Source: Phoronis pallida
Taxonomy: Eukaryota > Phoronida > Phoronidae
Length of the DNA stretch: 19,539 nt
Reading direction: 5' to 3'
NCBI GenBank assembly: GCA_028565715.1
Contig: JAOXYC010176469.1
Coordinates: 1-19,539, forward strand
The notes beneath the pieces were generated by a model that saw only the letters and a list, made by a program, of their open reading frames with translations, had not been told where the DNA came from and ran no database searches. Of the stretch, positions 8,501-17,500 are shown piece by piece. The position numbers were made by a program, and so were the translations under genes. The first letter of the stretch is position 1, and each line of letters begins with the position of its first letter.

Positions 8501-11500
8501 TGATAATTTCTCAGTTGTGTTCTTATCATGCTGTGTTCTGATCTCGTCAACCATCTGAAAATTGCATAAAGATAAAATGCGTTATTTATCAATAAACAAG
8601 ACTTAGGCAACGTCCGTCCAATGGTTTAATAAGGAAAGATTAAAACAGTACTGAGACGTGTTGATGTAAAATTACTAAATTTTGGACTGTGATGTTCAGC
8701 CCATCAGCCCATTTGTGATACTTATCAAATCATTTCCTTGGTCAGTGCTTGAAAATATGTTAACTTTATCTTTCACTGAAAACAATCATTCAAGTACAAC
8801 ATGTTTGAGTTGGCAAAGGCCCTCATGAAAAGGGCTTCCAATTAACCACGGACAAGGTACTTTTATGTAAGCAATGTCTAGCAATCAGACAGGTCATTTA
8901 CCTTTTGACATTTAGTTTTCAGCTCTGCAATTCTCTCCTTGTGTTGTTGGCCAATACTCTCCATCTTGCTAGCACACTGCTGGATCTCGGTGTTATGAGC
9001 CTCCTTAACCTTACTCATCTCTTGTTCTAAATTGGTGTTTCTCTACAAAAATAAAATACCAGACTATTAGAGACTATAAGATTTTTTTAAATTGCACACT
9101 ATCCATGGGATGATTTATGGGCTGACTGAGATCCGCAAAAATCAACATGCTCCATAAGCCTCTCATTTAAAAAGGTTGAAAAGCTTATTCAATTTTTTTG
9201 GTTTTCCTAAACTACACTAAACTAGAGCAACGCTAAAGAGATGCTTCCACGTGGGGGTACATTGAGAGAATAAAAATCAGCAGAAATCAATTTCATTCTT
9301 TACCAACAGGAGGAGTAAGAATTGAAACCTTTCCTTGCAGCCAATTATCTGTGAGATTGTATAGGCCACAAAGTTTTGTAAAATTTGCTACAGCACTTTC
9401 AGAGAAAATCAATGAAAACCATTTTTAACAAACAAATTTGGCAAACATGTGGTCTTGAAAATCTTCACATTTCGGCCAATCATAACCCAGAGCATTATTA
9501 ATTGAACAGTTTCAAAGACAATCCATGAAAACCAATTTTTGCAAATTTTAACAAATAAATTTGGCCAACAGGGGGAGCTAGGGTTGACATTTAGTGCCAA
9601 AAACATTATCATTCCGGTCAATCATCAACCAGAGCATGTGTTCCAAGTTTCATCAAAATCGCTTGAGGGGTTTCATGGAAAATGGACAAAAACCCTTAAC
9701 GAGGATTTTTAACGAACAAATTTGGCCCACAGGGGGAGTTAGGGTTGACATAAAGTTCCGAAAACTTTTCTGTTGTGGCTCATCATCATACAGAGTTTGT
9801 GTACTAACTTTCGTCAGAATTGCTCAAAGGGTGTTTGTGAGAAAATCAACAAAAATGGATTAACGAACAAATGTGGCCAACAGGGAGAGCTAGAAATGAC
9901 TTAAAATTCCGAAAACTTTTCTGTTGCGGCCAATCATCATCCAGAGTATGTGTACCAAGTTTCATCAGAATCGCTTAAGGGGTTTTGGAGAAGATTGACA
10001 AAAACTATCAAATATGAATTTTTAATGAACACATTTGGCCAACAGGGGGAGCTAGGGTTGACCTAAAATTTCGAAAACTTTTCTGTTGCGGCCAATCATC
10101 ATCCATAGTATGTGTACTAAGTTTTATCAAAATCGCTTGAGGGGTTTCGGAGAAAATTGACAAAAACCATTAAATATGAATTTTTAACGAATAAATTCTG
10201 CCAACAGAGGGAGCTAGGGTTGACTTATAGTTCCGAAAACTATTCAGTGGCGACCAATCATCAACTTAAGCATGTGTGCCAAGTTTTGTTAAAATCGCTT
10301 GAGGGATTTCCGAGAAAATAGACAGAAACCATTTACGACAATTTTTAACCAACTAAGTTGGCCAACAGGGGGAGTTAGGGTTGACATGTCGTTTAAAAAC
10401 TTTTTCATTCTGGCCAATCATCATTTAGAGCATGTGTACTAAGTTTCGTAAAAATCCGTTGAGCGGTTTAGGAGAAAATCGACGGAAACCAATTACAGCG
10501 TTTTCCGCACTTTTTTGCCACCAGGGGGACCCTAAGTGAAGGTCACGACCTTAAAATCTTTTCGTTCCGGCCCATCATCACCCAGAACATGTGTACCGAA
10601 TTTCATCAAAATCGGTTGAGCCGTTTTGGAAATATTCAACGGAAACCAATTGTGGACGACGGACAACGGACAACGGACGACCACCAGGATGACAACAATA
10701 TGCGATCACATATAAATAAGTGGACGCATAAAAATGCAATTAAAACTGACAAACTTAAGCTAAAGGCTAATTCAAACAAGTACTGCAGATTTTTAATAAC
10801 TCAATTAACAAATATGCTTACAGATTTGATATCTTCAAGCTCAGCCAGAAGTTTGTCCTTCTGCGAGTCTTGTTCACTAATGGCCGCCATTTTCTGCAGG
10901 TCTCTCTCTTCAACGGCTAATCGCATTTCTGTCTCCTTTTCTTGAAGAGTTCTCTGCTGTTCTTCGATTTTCTGCTGGTATTCACGTTCTAGCTCTCTTT
11001 CCTGTAAAATGTTTACTCATTAGTCATATAATAATACGATTCAGTTACTTAATTATGTTAATAGAACAAATACTATCATCATGTGTGGCATACAGCAATT
11101 ACCCGTTAATGTTTGACTAAACTGACCATTTTTAAATAAAAACAAGCTCACCTTTTTCGTAAGTTGTTCTTGTAGTTGGTTTTCTTTTTCAGTCATTTTC
11201 TGATCCCATTCAGTATCTCTCTCCTTGATAGCATTGGCAACTTTCTCTTCAGTTTGTTGCTAGAATCAATAATGAATTTTATTAAATTTCAAAATAAGCT
11301 GCTCAAATTTAACGGAAAGTGATTTTAAACATGGTTTTATCGACAACTTTAATTATTTAGTTGAAATTTCCACCCACTTATCAATAAGACAGTTACTGCC
11401 ATCCAATATGAGAAACCTGGTATTTTAATTGACAAAATGACAATGAGTGTCAGATATTTGTTAACTGACAACAAATTTCTACTAACATTTTGAAAGAAAT

Positions 11501-14500
11501 TCATGAAAACAGAAATTATTCAGATGAACAACCCTTTTCTAAGCAAAGTTGCATATTTTAACCAATCAACGTACCTGTGCCCATTATATTGTCACTATAT
11601 TGTTTAACTTAGTTTATACTTAATAATTATACAATGTAAAAGCAGGGATTGTCTGCTAATTAATTATTGTTTATTGTTTATTATATGATTTAATTGTAAA
11701 CCGCTTTGTAATAAAGTAGAATATAAAATAATACAGTATTTTTATCATTATTATTATTATTACCTGCATCAATGTGACAGTGGCTGACTTGCCCCGTGAC
11801 AACTCTTGTACTAGGCTCTCCTTCTCTTCCTCCAGAGCACTCTCAGCACGGGCGATGCTCTCCTGAGACTCCTGTTGGATCTTCTTCTTCTCCTCAGCCA
11901 ACTTCTTGATGATCTCACGTGACTTCTCAAGCTGCTCTTGACCTGGGAATAAAAATCAGTGAAATGAGGAACAAGTTTTTCACAAGTTCTATGATTTCAC
12001 AAAATCAATTTCTATAAAAGTTTGAATTAAACACTAAAAACCAAAAAATATATTATTTCTAAAAAATGTGCCAGAAGGCAAAACAAAATTCTCTCAGCAA
12101 AAGAGAACTAAGTACAATACTTAACTACCACTGTATGGCATGTGTTTTACCTGATTTTTCCAACTTTTCAATTTTACCGCTGAGTTCTGCATTGAGTGTC
12201 TTGGCTTCCTCCAGAGAGCTCTTCAGTTCCTGGAGTTCCGTATCTTTGTTCTCCATTTCTAGATGCATCTGCTGCTTCACCTAAAGCAGAAGAACCGGTG
12301 AAAAAATTCAAACATCATGAGTTAAGAATTAAAAAATATCACTTCTTGGTTAAAATCTTCATGAATGATATGTTGTGTTTCGAAACATCGGAATTTCTAT
12401 CGTTTTAGTATTTTTACATCAGCTCCAGAGTGGACATTTTAATGTATTTTGCCTTTCATTGTCTTCTCAATCAACAATGATATTTGGGCGCAATAATTCT
12501 ATAAACACTCAATCAATGACGTAACTTTCGCAAAACATCAGTAGTTAAATTAAACACTAGTAATGATAATTGTCTGCAACATCGATAACAGAAAAACAGT
12601 TCACATAACAAAAATGTTTTAATACAATTTTCTGACGATTCAAGGTGATGAAAAATATGAATGATTGCGCCAAAATATCATTGTTGCAGTGACCATGGAT
12701 CCTGGGTGTTCAGAAACATGACAATTATTTTTATTTTATTCATTTCATCGCTGGGCACTGGGAGGAAATTCTCAATCAATAGTTGTGATGGTATCATTGC
12801 TAACACGTGCCATGTTGATTGTGGATTTCCAGGTTTTGACCCTGTATTTGATTAAATCCGACTTGCCACTTGAGACTTTGAATCCCTTGTGCTTCTGGTA
12901 TGTACAAAAAATAGTGTTTGATGACTGCATTAGGGAATGACTATTTTGATAATGATAAACATTATCATTCAAATTGAAGCAAGCGTTTATATTTTCTAAA
13001 TATTTCAAACAACCAAGAGTATTCCCAGACAAGTCCTAGAATGAATGCATGTAACATGCATAACAAATCAATCCACCATCAAGAATGAACAAACCTCAGC
13101 TAAATTGAGTGCGTTCTTGTCTTCAAGTGCCTGAATAACCTCTCTTGCTTTCTTGATTTGTTCCTTTAGCTTGTTGGTTTCTTCCCCATCACCACCCGTC
13201 TAGAATAATTCAAATATAAGAAGATTGAAAACAGAATACATTTTATCAAGATATAGAAGAGGAATAGCCGATTTATCTGCATCATTATCTGGAATAAGAC
13301 AACCCGTTACCACTTAAATCAACACAAAGTGGGCAACACAAAAGTACCATATTCTGAGGCCTGTCATTCCACTGACAGCGTTGGTGAATTTTTCTGTGTT
13401 GGTGAATTTTTCTTGGCTTTCCCTGGGTATTCTTTAATCAACGTCTATTTATAAATAGTAAATTTATTTCTGTGTGGAAACTTTTTTATAATCCATTTTT
13501 TCAATGGTGTATTGAGTGTTGACTGCCACAGTTCATGAATCCCATTTAATATAGAGATATCATTATTATTTGGAACGTCATGTTCAGAATTTGGAATTTG
13601 TTGCGACTTGCATCTCACCAATATTATCTATTCAAATTATGTTTCTAGGATTATGTCTTTTTTAAGCAAATAGCTTAACATTCAAAAAAAGAATTCATAG
13701 ATAAACTGATTGAAAACAAGAAAAAACAAAAATCACAATAAACATCCTGTTCCCCTCATGCATTGGGTGGTACAAAAACTACATACAAATTTTCTCATGT
13801 TTTTTAATCTTAATACTTAAAACTCTCCAATCTGTTGTTTCCAATTAGAAATATCTAGCCAAACTTCACTGACAGTGCAAGTAATAAAGTAACTGTCAAG
13901 TTTTTCAAGAGATGTTCAATACACATTTTTGGGCCACCCAATAAAGAACCACACAACCCTCCACCTTGGCATGCTTCGATTCCTCGTCCTTGACCGCCAA
14001 CTGTTGTGACATCATTTCCTTTTCACATATTAACTGTGCCTGCTTCTCTTTATTGGCTTTGATCGTCTCCTTACACTTGCCAAGTAGAGATTCTAAACGC
14101 TTAACCTGAAAACACCTCAACCATGTACCACTGCATGCAACATTTCAAAAAACAGCCAATTCAAGTTACTGTCCTGACATTGTTTAACCTTTCAAACCAT
14201 TTTAATACAATTTTATTAACTTTAGTATGCAACAGACCTTTCAGGAGAATTATATCATTTTAATACAGTGTTCAAATTTGGGTTTCATGCAGGTCTACAA
14301 GACTTTTGAACTTTAAATATGGTTTTAAAAAATCCTGAATTGTTTTATTTGAGAAAATGAGATAGAAACTTTAATTTCTAATACAAACTCAATCCTGAGA
14401 CAGTTTTGAAGGGAAGGGTATTTGAAACAGTTTTTTATCCAATGTTCTCCAGAAGAAACCTCTCTACAGAGTTCAAAAGCTTTGTTGAACTTTTTAAGCC

Positions 14501-17500
14501 AAGATTAGGACATAATTTGAATGGTTAAACCTTCAAGACAGTAACTTAAAAACCATACAAGCAGGCTGATTGATGTAAAACTATGGACTTGAAATACATT
14601 CAATTTGGTACTGCCTGTTTTTGAAATCTAATAATTTCCTTGTCAAAACAAATAAATACCTTTCTCCTCTACTGGAAGAAGATTGGTCATTACATAAGGA
14701 GGCAAACACCTTTTATTTCGAAATCGTAATAATGTTTCAAGTATAAGACGATGTGACAAAGAAAATAATTTGATAACAAAAAGTCACAAAAGCTCAAAAT
14801 CGATAATTTTACATCAATTGGCCATTATGTAAATTGCAAAAATAAATGAGCACTACTAAACATACATTCATATTTTAATGTCTTAAAAGAATTGAAATGA
14901 ACTGCAAAAGTCATCACATCCAAGGCTTTTTAAACGAATTAAAAAAAAACTTAATTAGAATAATTTTAAAAAGTGTCAATAAATTCACATCAAATTAGTT
15001 ACAAGCAAATGCAGATAAACCACATAATGTACTCTGTCTCATACCAAATCTAGAAAAGTAGACATTAAAGCAACCAATTTTTCACAACATATATTTAGTT
15101 GAAAAACATGCCAGATTAAAAAATTCCATCAATTGAAAACCCCAGAGTACCTTGTCTTTCAATGCTACCACACTGTCCCCCTCAGGTGTGTCCGTGACTG
15201 CCCCCTCCCCCTGTCCCTTGCTTGGGGTATTGTTCATGGACTGGCTGCCGTCAGTGTTATCAGTCCCCTGCTTTAAGAACCTCACCTGAAACAAATTGAA
15301 AGAACATGTTCGTCCTATTTAGTTTAAAGAAAAAAATACAGATGCATAACTTCAAACTAAGGTAGCTTTTTTTTAAGAATGAGTGGTTGTTCGCAAAAGT
15401 GAGAGTTACGATTAAGATGAACTACACAAAGCTGCTTTTTGGTAAAATTATTGAAATATTCTCCTAGAGTGGGTACAATGCAGATATCTCGCCAAGGGAA
15501 GAGTGACAAGACATATTTTGTGGTAAAATAAGCGAAAAATTTTGAGAATTTTAGAGAATATGCCTGAATTTACTTCTGAAGACCTTTTGAAACGATAATA
15601 ATATTTGAGATAAAAATATTTTGGTTTTCTTTCTAAAACCATGCAGCTTCAATCATACAATTGAGTAACATTTTATTATACTCAATTTACCCATAGAATA
15701 ATAGTAGAGAAGATCCTCAACTTACGCCTGGTGTAATGATTGATCAGACGATGTATTTCAGTGTATTTGCCTCGGTTCCATACATGAGTTTTGAGATCGG
15801 ATGGTTCTACATCCATATTGAAGCTTGGTTTGAAATATGCAGAACCGGATATGAACCTATTTGATTTTGTTGACACTGTTTCATGAAGTCAAGTCGGGGA
15901 TCTGTTTTCTAAAATCTAAAATTTACTATACTCGATCTACCTGAGTACTAAGTGCTGCTATTGCATTATCTTTCTCCTCCAGTAACATGGCATAGTTCTG
16001 CTCCAGGTCCTTCTTGGCAAGCACTTCTAGTTGTGTTGTCTCTTTAAGCTCAGAGATACGACAGAACGCCTTGTCCTGCGACTGTACCAGCGTGTCCTAA
16101 GATTACGAAAAGTAACATTCATGATTTTTATTCCAAACAGATGTTATCCTTTATGACGAAATGCTTTGTATACATAGGAATAAAGTTTGTCCTAACATAG
16201 GAATCTTTAACTGTTTAGTGCCTATTTGTTGATAGCTGAATTCATGGTTTAAATGAATACAGTAGCCAAACATAAGATGTTGTAAAGCAACGAATTGCAC
16301 AAAAAATCATAAATCATTTTGAGGAGTGGTGGTTAAGAGAGCATGACTAGGAGGGAGAATTAGAAAATAAATCAGTGGAATTTAAAAAAGAAATGTTCAA
16401 AATGGTACTTCACTACACAAAAATCAATATTTGAATTGATTATGCGGTAGAACTTAAAATTAATGTAACAGATAAAAGGAAAGAATATGAAATATCACTT
16501 AGACTGGCTCAAGTGTTCCTCTAATGTCACACCTACCTTGATTTTATCCCTGTCTTTCTCAAGTTCTTTATAAGCATTTAATATCTAGAAATAATAAATA
16601 TTCATAAACTCAAATGTGGATTGAATTATAATTGTAGTAAGAAAATGTAGAGGCACACAAGGTCAACTGGTGAGGGCACAATCTGGATTCAAGAGCATGC
16701 AGTTTAGTGTAATTGATGGACATAATTCAAGATACAAGCAATGGAAAGCAAAAATGGTCAATATTATTCACAAGTTATCTGAAAGCAAAATCCAATTTAC
16801 TTGATTTTATAATAATATTGATGAAATTTAAATAAGACCAAAATCGACGAAACAAGTTCCTAGATGACCGCTCTAACTAAATTCCATTCCCAAGATTGAA
16901 TGCGTACCTGTTTGTACTTTCCCCGGTATTTAGCTAAATTTTTATCCAGGATTTTAAATTTCTGATAGATCTCCTCCTTGGTGATGCGGTCCAGACTGAC
17001 GGGCGTGGACTGATCCTCGACCTCACTCTCAACATCGCTGGGAAGAACGTACTGTCGCTGAGGGGTGTTATACACGGGCAGGGGGCTGTCACTGACAGAA
17101 CTGGAGGAGCTTGTTCTCCGTGCCGACTGTTTAGGAGGTGTTTCACGCACTGGACTTTCTAGCGAGATCTCCGTCATGGAATGTGAAGGGCTGGCTTTGG
17201 TCTGGAAGACAAGTGATGGAGTTTACTGTGAGAGGTTCAGCAAACGTATGCATGAACAGACAAGAGTTAATTCGTTACCACTTATTTCTTTTTACCCAGG
17301 GACGGAAAGTCAATAACTGGTATGATAATGAATTCTAAAACATTACTAGAAATATTTTCTGCCATATCCTCTGGGACATCAATTCCCTGAATAAGGTTGA
17401 GGTTAAAATAGAAATGTACAGGTTGATTTAATCTACTTAATATGTTAAGTTAGAACCATTTATCAATATATAAAGTTGCACAGTATTGGAAAGATGTGAG

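Noticed and set aside
8552-8554. ATG at the start of the 586-codon exon as a possible translation start
   Set aside because: It lies immediately after a strong acceptor and is in frame with the upstream exon 8902-9042, so it is an internal methionine.
9594-9863. 89-codon plus-strand frame with FHQNRL-type words, with a similar one at 10589
   Set aside because: It spans repeat units and the same words recur with the repeat period, so it is a product of the tandem array.
12661-13032. Overlapping opposite-strand open frames in a golgin intron
   Set aside because: They begin in the interspersed repeat and have no protein-family features.
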